62,690 bases of DNA from Paenibacillus nasutitermitis (GTDB taxonomy: Bacteria > Bacillota > Bacilli > Paenibacillales > Paenibacillaceae). Below are positions 53,418 to 62,671 of the stretch, piece after piece. How positions within the stretch are numbered: the stretch's first letter is position 1; each line of letters starts with the position of its first letter. Under the pieces are notes generated by a model, which was given only the letters and a program-made list of their open reading frames with translations, was not told the DNA's origin and did no database searches. The position numbers and the translations under genes were made by a program. The DNA is taken from positions 1 through 62,690 of the forward strand of contig NZ_BMHP01000015.1 in NCBI RefSeq assembly GCF_014641075.1, in the 5' to 3' direction.

Positions 53418-54176
53418 TTATGCACTGTGCTCGCTCGGAATAATATCTTCCAGCAGCTCAGCTTGTTTGCGGCGTTTCCGATTTCGTCCCGAAAAAGGGA
53501 GACGCCGATCAACGTTTTTTTTTAGGCCGTAGAGCGCGTACAGAACCAGCGGGATAAAAACAATCTTCGATAACTGGCTTTGAAACATAATGCCCAGTAC
53601 AACGGTGACAACCACAATAAGCGGAATGACCCAAATCGCACTTTTTGGCATCCCCATCTTTTTGAAGCTGGGATATTTAACCGTACTCACCATCAGGAAA
53701 GAAAGAACCAGCGTGCTCCCCATTAATACCGAAACGGGAATATCCTTATGAAACAGAGCGAGTGTCGCAAGCACGCCCCCTGCCGCCGGAATAGGCAACC
53801 CAATAAAATAACCGGGCATTCCGGAGATTACATTAAATCTGGCCAGTCGCAGTGCGCCGCAAATCGGGAAAAGTGCTGTGATGATCCATGCCGCAGCAGA
53901 GCTAAGCTCCTGAAACGCCACGCTGTACATAATAAACGCAGGCGCAACGCCAAACGAGATCACATCCGATAGAGAGTCCAGCTCCTTGCCGAATTCACTT
54001 TGCGCATTAAGCGCGCGTGCGACTCGCCCATCCACGCCATCCATCAGCATCGCAATGATAACCATCATAGCGGCGACTTCCGGTTTTGCGTTTTCTGGAA
54101 ATATAAGAATAATGGCGACAATACCCAAGAATAAATTCGCCACCGTAAAAAGACTCGGTATCGACTTCGTAATCAT
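53418..54176 (-). CDS. pssA: CDP-diacylglycerol--serine O-phosphatidyltransferase
   Basis: 252 aa membrane enzyme that makes phosphatidylserine, precursor of phosphatidylethanolamine. CDP-alcohol motif visible as D-G-V-D-G-R-V-A-R ... S-E-F-G-K-E-L-D-S-L-S-D. About seven membrane helices; basic C-terminal tail. ATG at 54176 follows GAGGTGG. In B. subtilis pssA is elsewhere with psd; no psd gene is nearby here. Confidence 0.94.
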   Translation of the reverse strand: MITKSIPSLFTVANLFLGIVAIILIFPENAKPEVAAMMVIIAMLMDGVDGRVARALNAQSEFGKELDSLSDVISFGVAPAFIMYSVAFQELSSAAAWIITALFPICGALRLARFNVISGMPGYFIGLPIPAAGGVLATLALFHKDIPVSVLMGSTLVLSFLMVSTVKYPSFKKMGMPKSAIWVIPLIVVVTVVLGIMFQSQLSKIVFIPLVLYALYGLKKNVDRRLPFSGRNRKRRKQAELLEDIIPSEHSA

Positions 54177-54270
54177 TTTGTTCCACCTCATCTTTACTAT
54201 GCCCCAACACTAATTTTTATCATTAATTAACGATGCACATGGTTATCCACATTCTAACATTGTATGTGAT

Positions 54271-55350
54271 TTAGATATGCCTGTCAATGAACATCTGTTC
54301 CTGAATACGCTTCAGCCCATCTTTGATCGTACGGGCCCGCACTTCCCCGATTCCATCAACCGCATCCAATTCCTCAATGGTAGCCATTAAAATATGGGGC
54401 AAACGCTCAAAGCGGTCCACCAGATTATTCACGATAACGGCAGGCAAGCGCGGGATCCGGTTGAGCAGCCTATATCCCCGGGGAGCGATCATTTCCTCGG
54501 AAGCCATACTGGCTCCCGTGTAACCGAGAAGCTTGATAATAGAGCTGATATCAAACAATTCTTCCGAATTCAATTTATGAATGCCCGCACGGATTTCACG
54601 GATTTTGTCCTCATGAGGATTCTTTGCATAATCCTTGATCAAAAACCAGGACTCCTCCTCAACGCCGCCGACCAGTTCTTCCATCTGCATGCTGATGAGT
54701 CTGCCTTCCGTCCCCAGTTCATTCACATACCGTTTAATTTCCATCTTCACACGGATTAGCATTTCCATGCGTTTGACAACATGGGCGACCTCATGCAGCG
54801 TGACCAATTCCTCAAATTCCAGGGCTGATAAATTTGTAAAAGCCTGGTTAAGCACCGTTTTATATTTCTCTAGAGTTTGAATCGCCTGGTTGGCTTTGGT
54901 AAGAATCACGCCAATTTCCTTAAGCGAATATCGAAGCTGCCCTTGATACAGCGTAATGATATTCCGCCTTTGTGATATGGATACCACAAGCTTGCCGGTC
55001 TGCTTGGCGACCCGCTCGGCCGTCCGATGACGGATTCCCGTTTCCACGGATGAAATAGAGCTGTCTGGAATGAGTTGGGTATTGGCATACAGGATCCGCT
55101 TGCGGTCTTCGCTTAAAATAATAGCGCCGTCCATCTTGGCAAGCTCATACAGATAATAAGGAGAAAAGTCGCAATTGATAGAAAACCCTCCATCTACGAC
55201 CTCCATGACCTCCGGACTGTATCCAACAACGATCAGCGCGCCCGTCTTCGCACGCAGCACATTGTCCAATCCTTCCCGAAAAGCCGTGCCTGGTGCGACC
55301 ATTTGCAGCAGCTGATTCATAACTTCTAGTTGATTCGGCTCCTTCATCAT
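54271..55350 (-). CDS. disA: DNA integrity scanning diadenylate cyclase DisA
   Basis: 359 aa. N-terminal DAC domain with the D-G-A-I-I-L and R-H-R-T-A-E-R motifs that make c-di-AMP, a linker, and a C-terminal helix-hairpin-helix (D-G-I-G-E-V-R-A-R-T-I) for DNA. Octamer scanning DNA during sporulation and germination. Two adjacent ATGs (55350, 55347) follow a GGGGG site; the second is also plausible. Starts 11 nt after radA ends. Confidence 0.96.
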   Translation of the reverse strand: MMKEPNQLEVMNQLLQMVAPGTAFREGLDNVLRAKTGALIVVGYSPEVMEVVDGGFSINCDFSPYYLYELAKMDGAIILSEDRKRILYANTQLIPDSSISSVETGIRHRTAERVAKQTGKLVVSISQRRNIITLYQGQLRYSLKEIGVILTKANQAIQTLEKYKTVLNQAFTNLSALEFEELVTLHEVAHVVKRMEMLIRVKMEIKRYVNELGTEGRLISMQMEELVGGVEEESWFLIKDYAKNPHEDKIREIRAGIHKLNSEELFDISSIIKLLGYTGASMASEEMIAPRGYRLLNRIPRLPAVIVNNLVDRFERLPHILMATIEELDAVDGIGEVRARTIKDGLKRIQEQMFIDRHI

Positions 55351-55360
55351 CTTCCCCCTC

Positions 55361-56728
55361 TTATCCAAGCGCCGCCTTAAGCGCATCCGCCACTGTCTCG
55401 ACCCCTATAATTTCAATTCCTGCCGGGGGGCTCCAGCCCTTCAGGCTTTTTTCCGGCATTATCACTCGTTTAAAGCCCAGCTTATGCGCTTCCTTGACCC
55501 GCTGCTCCGCACGTGAAACGGCCCTGACTTCACCGGTCAGACCAATTTCACCAAATACAACGTCAAACGGCCTTGTCGGCGCATCCCGAAAGCTTGAGGC
55601 AATACTCACCGCTGCTGCAAGATCTACAGCGGGTTCGTCCAGCTTTACGCCACCCGCCACATTCAGGTACGCGTCCTGCGTTTGCAGAAACATGCCCATG
55701 CGCTTCTCAAGTACAGCTATAATCAGCGACATCCGGTTATGGTCAATGCCGGTGGACATCCGCCGGGGCGAGGGAAAATTCGTTGTCGCGACCAGCGCCT
55801 GCAGCTCCACAAGGACAGGACGCGTCCCCTCCATGCTGGCTACGACAGTCGAACCCGACACGCCGAGCGGACGCTCCGAGAGAAAAAGCTCGGACGGATT
55901 GCTGACCTCCCGCAGACCCAACTCGCCCATTTCAAAGATCCCGATTTCATTGGTCGATCCGAAGCGATTCTTGACTGCCCGCAGCAGCCGGTAGGAATGA
56001 TGCCTTTCTCCTTCAAAATAAAGCACGCAGTCCACCATATGCTCCAGCAACCGTGGCCCGGCAATAGCTCCCTCCTTGGTAACGTGCCCGACAAGAACCG
56101 TGGCAATCCCTTTTATCTTGGCTACCCGCATAAAATGAGCTGTACATTCGCGGACCTGCGACACGCTTCCGGGAGCCGAAGAAACGCTTGGATCATAAAC
56201 CGTCTGAATGGAATCGATAACAAGGAAATCCGGCGCAACCGTCTCGATGGCATCGCTGATCTGATCCATATTCGTTTCGCAAAGCACATAAAGCTCCTCC
56301 GTGAGCGCCCCCAGCCGGTCAGCTCTCAGCCGGGTTTGCCGGACCGATTCCTCTCCGGAAATATAAAGGACCTTCAACCCCTGAGAGGCTAAAGCATGAG
56401 AGGTTTGCAGCAGCAGCGTTGATTTTCCGATCCCGGGATCCCCGCCAACCAGAATAAGCGACCCGGGTACAACACCTCCGCCCAGAACGCGGTTAAGCTC
56501 CAGCAGCGACGTTTCTATGCGAGGCTCCTGCTCATTATCTATGTGTATGATGGATTGCGCTTTTTCTTTCGTCTGAATCAGCCGGGAACTGACTCCAGGC
56601 GTCTTGACTACCGTTTCCTTCTCCTCCACCATCGTATTCCATTCCCCGCAGCCCGGACATTTGCCCAGCCATTTGGGTGATTCCGTTCCACATTCGGTAC
56701 AGGCGAATTTTATTTTAAGTTTTGCCAT
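55361..56728 (-). CDS. radA: DNA repair protein RadA
   Basis: 455 aa. N-terminal zinc finger C-T-E-C ... C-P-G-C (about 10-27), Walker A G-D-P-G-I-G-K-S-T, the family K-N-R-F-G-S motif (about residue 253), and a Lon-like C-terminal domain. Functions as a branch-migration helicase in recombination; in Bacillus DisA binding by RadA restrains c-di-AMP synthesis. Co-transcribed with disA. Confidence 0.96.
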   Translation of the reverse strand: MAKLKIKFACTECGTESPKWLGKCPGCGEWNTMVEEKETVVKTPGVSSRLIQTKEKAQSIIHIDNEQEPRIETSLLELNRVLGGGVVPGSLILVGGDPGIGKSTLLLQTSHALASQGLKVLYISGEESVRQTRLRADRLGALTEELYVLCETNMDQISDAIETVAPDFLVIDSIQTVYDPSVSSAPGSVSQVRECTAHFMRVAKIKGIATVLVGHVTKEGAIAGPRLLEHMVDCVLYFEGERHHSYRLLRAVKNRFGSTNEIGIFEMGELGLREVSNPSELFLSERPLGVSGSTVVASMEGTRPVLVELQALVATTNFPSPRRMSTGIDHNRMSLIIAVLEKRMGMFLQTQDAYLNVAGGVKLDEPAVDLAAAVSIASSFRDAPTRPFDVVFGEIGLTGEVRAVSRAEQRVKEAHKLGFKRVIMPEKSLKGWSPPAGIEIIGVETVADALKAALG

Positions 56729-56751
56729 GAGCGGCTCCTTATGCTTATTGC

Positions 56752-56780
56752 AGTATCATTCAAAGTTTACCATTTCTCAA
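56752..56780 (-). promoter_or_regulatory. candidate promoter of radA-disA
   Basis: TTGAGA (56775-56780), 17-bp spacer, GATACT (56752-56757) preceded by an extended TG-like base. Confidence 0.45.
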
Positions 56781-56816
56781 GGGTAGGATAAACCCTTTAA
56801 CGGATCCCGTTACATA

Positions 56817-56853
56817 AAAGTTTCCCGCCCGGCAAATATACTCCAGGCGGGAA
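56817..56853 (-). terminator. terminator after the heme-monooxygenase-like gene
   Basis: TTCCCGCC / GGCGGGAA stem (56822-56829 with 56846-56853), then ACTTTTATG on the minus strand. Confidence 0.65.
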
Positions 56854-56886
56854 CGGGAAATCGTTCGGATTTAATTGTTGAAAGCC

Positions 56887-57300
56887 CTATTCTTCCTGAT
56901 TAAGCGTGCGGCTCACGAGTACAGTATGAACGGTCATCTTCGAACCTAACATCACGCTTTCGCCTTGCGGCGCAGCTTGATGGGACTGTCCATGACCTTG
57001 GCCATTCTGCCCGCTGTCTTTCGGACGCTCTCCCTGAGACTGCCCTTCCGGCGCCCCAGCTCGTTTGGCATGTGCCTGCCGGAAGGAATCGCTGTTTACC
57101 CAGCCTTCAAACGAAGACTTGTCCGCCCAATGCGTGCAGACCTTCAGTTCGTCATAATCCTCTTCCATATCTTCCGTAAACAAGACTTCCATCCGGACAA
57201 AACCGGGCGTTAATTCGACGCCCTTGGAGTTCTGGAAACGCTGCGCCACAGATTCCCCATGACCTTTTTTGACCTTTATTGTATTCACAACAACAATCAT
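56887..57300 (-). CDS. ABM-domain protein, heme-degrading monooxygenase-like (HmoB/IsdG fold)
   Basis: 137 aa. Ferredoxin-like ABM fold: M-I-V-V-V-N-T-I, G-F-V-R-M-E-V-L-F, W-A-D-K-S-S-F-E-G-W-V-N-S-D-S-F-R-Q-A-H. The W-x-S...F...H pattern recalls heme monooxygenases. About 30 residues rich in G/Q/P/S/H are inserted at about 82-115 before the final strand, unlike canonical IsdG. Heme degradation is possible but unproven. GGAGGA precedes the ATG. It follows the clpC terminator. Confidence 0.75.
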   Translation of the reverse strand: MIVVVNTIKVKKGHGESVAQRFQNSKGVELTPGFVRMEVLFTEDMEEDYDELKVCTHWADKSSFEGWVNSDSFRQAHAKRAGAPEGQSQGERPKDSGQNGQGHGQSHQAAPQGESVMLGSKMTVHTVLVSRTLNQEE

Positions 57301-57414
57301 ATTTCATCCTCCTAAACCTTATTGGCATTAATGTTTAACTGCAAACAAAGGCCCAAGACCCAAGTAACGGATCAGGTATCCACACTCCCATCATACGCCG
57401 ATATCAGCGTAGTA

Positions 57415-57479
57415 GCAAAAATCCCCTTGCTCGCCGGGATTTCGCCAATAGAAGCGATGACCGGTAAGAGCAAGGGGAT
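57415..57479 (-). terminator. terminator after clpC
   Basis: ATCCCCTTGCTC and GAGCAAGGGGAT (57421-57432 with 57468-57479) form a perfect 12-bp stem with a 35-nt loop, then TTTTTGC on the minus strand. Confidence 0.85.
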
Positions 57480-57486
57480 CATAATA

Positions 57487-59946
57487 TTACTTGGCGGCTG
57501 GTTCGCTGGCCGCCGGTGCGGATGGTGACGGAGTAACCGTCAGTGCACCGTCTTTCTCATCAATCGTAAGCGTATCGCCTTTGGTGATCGTGCCTGTCAG
57601 CAGATCCTCGGACAATCTGTCCTCAATATGCTTCTGGATCGCGCGGCGCAATGGACGTGCTCCGTATTGCGGATCGTATCCCTCCTTGGCAAGGAAGGCT
57701 TTAGCCGTATCCGTAAGCACAAAGTCAACCTCCTGCTCATGCAGCCGTTTGCGCAGCTCCTCCGACATCAGCGTCACGATTTGAGCGATATGCTCTTCGC
57801 CAAGTGAATGGAAGACAATCGTTTCATCAATCCGGTTCAGGAACTCGGGACGGAAGCTTTTCTTCAGCTCCGCGAGCACTTTCTCTTTCATGACGGTAAA
57901 GTCGCGGCCGGCATCCTGAGCGGCCGTAAAGCCGAGCGATGTATTGCGCTTGATTTGATCCGCACCAACATTGGAGGTCATAATGATCAGCGTGTTGCGG
58001 AAATCGACGACACGGCCTTTGGAGTCCGTTAGACGGCCATCCTCCAGAACCTGAAGCAGGATGTTGAATACATCCGGATGGGCCTTCTCGATCTCATCCA
58101 GCAGAACAACCGAGTACGGCTTGCGGCGTACTTTCTCGGTAAGCTGGCCGCCTTCCTCGTACCCGACATACCCTGGAGGTGCGCCAACCAGACGCGACGT
58201 CGAGTGCTTCTCCATATATTCCGACATATCGATGCGGATAACGGCATTCTCATCGCCAAACATTGCTTCCGCCAGTGCGCGGGCCAGTTCGGTTTTACCG
58301 ACACCGGTCGGTCCGAGGAAGATGAATGATCCCATCGGACGCTTCGGATCCTTCAGACCGGCTCTGGCGCGGCGCATGGCACGGGATACTGCTTTGACGG
58401 CTTCATCCTGACCAATAACACGGTCATGAAGAATATCTTCCATCTTGAGCAGGCGCTGCGTTTCTTCCTCAGCCAGCTTGCTTACCGGAATTCCCGTCCA
58501 GCTTGCAACCACCTGAGCGATATCCTCCGGCGTTACTTCCGAATCCGTACGGCCTTGTTTTTCTTTCCACTGATTTTTCGTTACATCCAGCTCTTCGCGT
58601 ATCTTCTGCTCCGTATCGCGAAGTGCGGCTGCCTTCTCGAATTCCTGACTCTGCACCGCTGAATCCTTCTCCTTGCGGATATCTTCCAGACGATTCTCGA
58701 GCTGTTTCAAATTAGGCGGTACGGTATACGATTTGAGGCGCACTTTGGAACTTGCCTCATCGATCAGATCGATCGCTTTATCGGGCAGGAAACGGTCCGT
58801 AATATAACGGTCGGAAAGTTTAACCGCCTGCTCGATCGCTTCATCCGTTATTTTCACCCGGTGATGGGCTTCGTAGCGGTCCCGGAGTCCATGAAGGATC
58901 AGGATCGCTTCCTCCGGAGAAGGCTGGTCAACCGTAATCGGTTGGAAACGGCGTTCCAATGCCGCGTCTTTCTCAATATATTTACGGTATTCGTCCAGCG
59001 TGGTAGCACCGATGCATTGGAGCTCGCCGCGTGCAAGTGCAGGTTTTAGAATATTAGAGGCATCAATCGCACCTTCCGCGCCGCCTGCTCCAATAAGCGT
59101 ATGAAGCTCATCGATGAACAACACAATGTTACCTGCCTGACGAATTTCATCCATGATTTTTTTCAGCCGGTCCTCAAACTCACCGCGATATTTCGTGCCG
59201 GCCACAACCGAACCCATATCCAGCGTCATGACGCGTTTGTCACGGAGCGTTTCGGGAATTTCACCAGCGATGATTTTCTGCGCCAGCCCTTCGGCGATTG
59301 CCGTTTTACCGACGCCGGGTTCTCCAATAAGAACAGGGTTGTTCTTGGTTCTGCGGCTGAGCACCTGAATGACGCGCTCAATTTCTTTGCCCCGGCCAAT
59401 AACCGGATCTAGATTATTGTCTTTGGCATAAGCGGTCAAATCGCGGGCGAGACCGTCAAGCGTCGGCGTGCTTACGTTTGCCGTTGCTCCATGGTTGCTC
59501 GATACCGCTTCACTGCTGCCCAAGAGCTGCAGGACCTGCTGCCGTGCTTTGTTCAGGCTGATGCCCAAATTATTAAGCACACGGGCAGCGACGCCTTCTC
59601 CTTCGCGAATCAAGCCGAGCAAAATATGTTCGGTTCCAACATACGTATGGCCAAGCTTACGCGCTTCGTCCATCGACAGCTCGATAACTTTCTTGGCGCG
59701 CGGCGTATAGGCAATATTGGTCGGCTGCTCTTGTCCGCGGCCGATAAGTGTCTCGACTTCGTCCTGGATTTTTTCCAGGCTCAGTCCCAGACCGATAAGG
59801 GCTTTGGCGGCAATGCCTTCCCCTTCGCGATTAAGTCCAAGCAAAATATGTTCGGTTCCAATATTATTGTGACCTAGACGAACCGCTTCTTCCTGTGCCA
59901 GTGCAAGCACCTTCTGCGCACGTTCCGTGAATCTGCCAAACATCAT
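57487..59946 (-). CDS. clpC: AAA+ chaperone ATPase ClpC
   Basis: About 819 aa. Two N-terminal Clp repeats (1-145), AAA1 Walker A G-E-P-G-V-G-K-T (about 210), a UVR-containing middle domain (about 420-460) for MecA and McsB, AAA2 Walker A G-P-T-G-V-G-K-T (about 548), and an L-G-F tripeptide for ClpP docking. Unfolds substrates for ClpP. ATG at 59946 (M-M-F-G-R-F) follows GGGGGTG; a GTG at 59952 is an alternative and overlaps mcsB. Last gene of the CtsR operon. Confidence 0.97.
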   Translation of the reverse strand: MMFGRFTERAQKVLALAQEEAVRLGHNNIGTEHILLGLNREGEGIAAKALIGLGLSLEKIQDEVETLIGRGQEQPTNIAYTPRAKKVIELSMDEARKLGHTYVGTEHILLGLIREGEGVAARVLNNLGISLNKARQQVLQLLGSSEAVSSNHGATANVSTPTLDGLARDLTAYAKDNNLDPVIGRGKEIERVIQVLSRRTKNNPVLIGEPGVGKTAIAEGLAQKIIAGEIPETLRDKRVMTLDMGSVVAGTKYRGEFEDRLKKIMDEIRQAGNIVLFIDELHTLIGAGGAEGAIDASNILKPALARGELQCIGATTLDEYRKYIEKDAALERRFQPITVDQPSPEEAILILHGLRDRYEAHHRVKITDEAIEQAVKLSDRYITDRFLPDKAIDLIDEASSKVRLKSYTVPPNLKQLENRLEDIRKEKDSAVQSQEFEKAAALRDTEQKIREELDVTKNQWKEKQGRTDSEVTPEDIAQVVASWTGIPVSKLAEEETQRLLKMEDILHDRVIGQDEAVKAVSRAMRRARAGLKDPKRPMGSFIFLGPTGVGKTELARALAEAMFGDENAVIRIDMSEYMEKHSTSRLVGAPPGYVGYEEGGQLTEKVRRKPYSVVLLDEIEKAHPDVFNILLQVLEDGRLTDSKGRVVDFRNTLIIMTSNVGADQIKRNTSLGFTAAQDAGRDFTVMKEKVLAELKKSFRPEFLNRIDETIVFHSLGEEHIAQIVTLMSEELRKRLHEQEVDFVLTDTAKAFLAKEGYDPQYGARPLRRAIQKHIEDRLSEDLLTGTITKGDTLTIDEKDGALTVTPSPSAPAASEPAAK

Positions 59947-59948
59947 GT

Positions 59949-61031
59949 TCACACACCCCCATGATCGGATTTACTTTGTTCTAACTGCTGACGTATAAGC
60001 TGCGCCCGCCTGATATCCCGCTGCTCGGTATTCATCTTTTCGTGGAAAACCTGCTGCAGGAAACCCGGCTGCATCAAAACCATCAATTCATTCATCACCA
60101 GGGGCGATACCCCTGTAATGAGCCCCAGATCGATTCCAAGCCGGACATCGGACAGCCGTTGGCCGGCTTCCTTGGAATCCATAATGGTGGCATGCGACAA
60201 AATCCCATAGGAACGGTATATCCGGTCCTCCAAACGTATCTGCGACTCCTCCAGCATACGCTGACGAGCGGCCTTTTCGTGCTCAATAATTTGTTTGGCT
60301 ACGCTGTGCAAATTATCGATGATTTCATTCTCCGATTGTCCCAGGGTAATTTGATTGGATACTTGAAACAAATTTCCCAGCGCCTCGCTGCCTTCCCCGT
60401 AAATCCCCCGCACAGCCAAACCCACCTGGGTAATAGCCGTCAATATGCGATTTATTTGATGGGTCATCACCAGTGCCGGCAGATGCATCATAACCGAAGA
60501 ACGAATGCCGGTGCCCACATTGGTCGGGCAGCTGGTCAGATACCCGCGGCGCTCGTCGAAAGCATAATCGGTTGCTTCTTCAAAAATATCGTCAATGCGG
60601 TTAGCCAAGCCCCAGGCTTCCTTGATCTGAAAACCCGGATATAGGCATTGGATACGCAAATGATCCTCTTCATTAACCATAATACTGACAGACTCGTTCC
60701 TGCTAAGCATAAGAGCCCCGCAGCGCGATTCATTCGCAAGGTTTGGACTAATGAGATGCTTCTCAACGAGAACTCTTCGTTCCAATTCACTCAATTCAGA
60801 CAACTCAATCGTTTCAAACTGGTCGATTTTATGAAGTTCGGATGAAGCTCCCACCGAAATCAGATTCTCCATTACTTCTTTTGCCTGTTCATTGGTAGCG
60901 AGCATCGGGAAAGGATGACTCCGCAGATTGCGGGCGATCCGAACTCGGCTGCTGATGACAATGTCCGAATCAGGTCCTTCTTCTTTCATCCACTTACTTA
61001 AGGCCTCTTGTACAAAAGATCGCTCCGACAA
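59949..61031 (-). CDS. mcsB: protein-arginine kinase McsB
   Basis: 360 aa, phosphagen-kinase fold. I-S-S-R-V-R-I-A-R-N-L-R, M-L-S-R-N-E-S-V, and T-S-C-P-T-N-V-G-T-G-I-R-S with the family cysteine. Marks CtsR and damaged proteins for ClpCP by arginine phosphorylation. TTG start is 8 nt after AAGGAGG. Confidence 0.96.
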   Translation of the reverse strand: MSERSFVQEALSKWMKEEGPDSDIVISSRVRIARNLRSHPFPMLATNEQAKEVMENLISVGASSELHKIDQFETIELSELSELERRVLVEKHLISPNLANESRCGALMLSRNESVSIMVNEEDHLRIQCLYPGFQIKEAWGLANRIDDIFEEATDYAFDERRGYLTSCPTNVGTGIRSSVMMHLPALVMTHQINRILTAITQVGLAVRGIYGEGSEALGNLFQVSNQITLGQSENEIIDNLHSVAKQIIEHEKAARQRMLEESQIRLEDRIYRSYGILSHATIMDSKEAGQRLSDVRLGIDLGLITGVSPLVMNELMVLMQPGFLQQVFHEKMNTEQRDIRRAQLIRQQLEQSKSDHGGV

Positions 61032-61058
61032 AGACGAGTCCTCCTTCCAAGACTGTTC

Positions 61059-61580
61059 CTACGCATCTGTGACCTTGCTTTCCAGTTCACGGATCCGGTC
61101 GCGGATTTGGGCCGCGTTCTCAAACTCCTCACGTTCAATGCGTTCATGCAAATCAGCCCGAAGTTCCTCAATCTCACGCCGCAGTTGAATGAGTCCGCCT
61201 GAGCGTTTGGGAATTTTGCCGACATGCGAAGCATTGCCATGTACACGTTTAAGGATGGGATCCAGCTTGCTTCCAAAAGTGGTATAACATTCGCTGCAGC
61301 CAAACCTTCCCATCTTGCTGAACTGGGTATACGTAAGGCCGCATGTTTCACAACGTAATTGCTGCGGCTTTGCGCCAAAGGCATTTACTCCGCTTGCAGG
61401 TTCAAAGTCGAGCAGTCCGGATAATAAGCTGTGAATAGAGAAACCGTTCGATACACCGGGAAGTCCTTCTCCTTTTTCACGTGCGCAGGATTCGCAAATA
61501 TGAAATTCGGTTTTTTCTCCATTTATAATTTTTGTAAAATGAAGTGAAGCCGGTTTATTACCGCATTCCTGACAAAGCAT
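61059..61580 (-). CDS. mcsA: McsA, activator of McsB
   Basis: 173 aa. Four C-x2-C pairs (C-Q-E-C, C-E-S-C, C-E-T-C, C-S-E-C) forming two zinc sites, and a C-terminal UVR coiled coil. Activates McsB and senses stress. Confidence 0.95.
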   Translation of the reverse strand: MLCQECGNKPASLHFTKIINGEKTEFHICESCAREKGEGLPGVSNGFSIHSLLSGLLDFEPASGVNAFGAKPQQLRCETCGLTYTQFSKMGRFGCSECYTTFGSKLDPILKRVHGNASHVGKIPKRSGGLIQLRREIEELRADLHERIEREEFENAAQIRDRIRELESKVTDA

Positions 61581-61678
61581 TCCGCTCTATCCCTCCTCCT
61601 GCAAGGTTCAAACTTCGGATTCATGTTTCGTTCGTACCTGTTGCGGCATACAAGAAGCACCCTGGTCGAAGCAACTAC

Positions 61679-62146
61679 TCATCGAGATTTGACAAGCAGT
61701 GTAATAAGCATCGCCTTCAGGAGTCTTGCTCTGATCTCATCGCGCAAGGGAAGTTTGACAGCAATTGCCTCACGGGAGATAGCGGCCCTCAGCAGATTTG
61801 CTTCCCGTTTGGAAACAAGCTCCGCTTCCTCCAACTGATAGATAAGTCCTTCTGCTGCTCCTTGATCCACTTGATCACCGATCGTCTGGGCGATATGCCC
61901 CTGGATGACGGTTAAGGTGGGAAGATCAATGCGTTGTATACGGATATATCCGCCGCCACCGCGCTTGCTTTCAACAAAATAACCTTTCTCCAGAGTGAAA
62001 CGGGTGCTGATCACGTAATTGATTTGTGAGGGTACGCAAGAAAAACGGTCCGCCAAATCATTCCGCTGCAATTCAACCGCACCTTCTGAGCTCTCCTGCA
62101 GCATATGCTTCAAGTACTGCTCAATGAGATCGGAAATGTTGCGCAT
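61679..62146 (-). CDS. ctsR: transcriptional repressor CtsR
   Basis: 155 aa. Winged-helix DNA-binding part with the glycine-rich wing R-G-G-G-G-Y-I-R-I, which senses heat. Represses the clp genes by binding the operator listed below. ATG at 62146 follows GGGAGG; the ATG at 62170 lies before it and is rejected. Confidence 0.96.
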   Translation of the reverse strand: MRNISDLIEQYLKHMLQESSEGAVELQRNDLADRFSCVPSQINYVISTRFTLEKGYFVESKRGGGGYIRIQRIDLPTLTVIQGHIAQTIGDQVDQGAAEGLIYQLEEAELVSKREANLLRAAISREAIAVKLPLRDEIRARLLKAMLITLLVKSR

Positions 62147-62213
62147 TTCACCAACCTCCCTAAAATGCAACCAACAACAGTCAGTTCGCCAAAATCATGC
62201 AATATTCTGTTTA

Positions 62214-62236
62214 CTTGACTTTGACTTTCTTTGACC
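62214..62236 (-). promoter_or_regulatory. CtsR operator
   Basis: GGTCAAA-gaa-AGTCAAA (62220-62236) matches the heptad direct-repeat CtsR box, with an extra AGTCAAG overlapping at 62214-62220. It lies just downstream of the -10 element. Confidence 0.92.
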
Positions 62237-62244
62237 TTAATTTT

Positions 62245-62272
62245 ATTATACGCATTTTTTTCAAAACGTCAA
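62245..62272 (-). promoter_or_regulatory. sigma-A promoter of ctsR-mcsA-mcsB-clpC
   Basis: TTGACG (62267-62272), 16-bp spacer, TATAAT (62245-62250). Confidence 0.75.
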
Positions 62273-62640
62273 GGCAGCGCATGCGTTTTTGATGATCCGT
62301 TAATAGCTTGGGCGTATCTCGCTCATTTATACGTCAAGCGGGCACATAACTTCATTCAGGCATCACCAACCGACAGCCGCATGAGGGAGGTTGTCCTATT
62401 CTTTACCTTTTTTGAGTCCCTAACGAAACATCATATTCCAGACTGGATGCGTCTTTGGCGCTCTGTTGGCAAAAAGAATTCGTGGAAAATTAGACGAAAG
62501 GATGCTGCTATCCTCACATCAATCATCATCAACGACAAAACGGGCTGGCATTCTTAATAAAAAAATCTTCAACAATAAAAACAGGGAAACAACAAAAACA
62601 TAAATAAACCTGGGAACAAATAAACCCGGAAACAACAAAA
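62273..62640. other. gap between the 5S rRNA and ctsR
   Basis: About 370 bp without a convincing gene. The stretch 62555-62642 is A-rich with loose repeats of an AACAA/AATAAAC-CNGGGAAC pattern, directly after the rRNA terminator. The rest shows nothing recognised. Confidence 0.5.
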
Positions 62641-62663
62641 AACCGACCGCAAACTGCGGTCGG
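62637..62663 (-). terminator. rRNA operon terminator
   Basis: CCGACCGCAG / CTGCGGTCGG-type stem with a short loop (62643-62663), then TTTTTTG on the minus strand, directly after the 5S rRNA. Confidence 0.9.
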
Positions 62664-62671
62664 CTTCTCGT

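Noticed and set aside
54101..54115. AAATATAA within pssA as another repeat copy
   Set aside because: Only the short word matches; it is coding sequence and lacks the partner arm.
62231..62557. 108-aa plus-strand open frame near the right end
   Set aside because: It overlaps the ctsR promoter and operator, starts with TTG without a ribosome site, and resembles no known protein.
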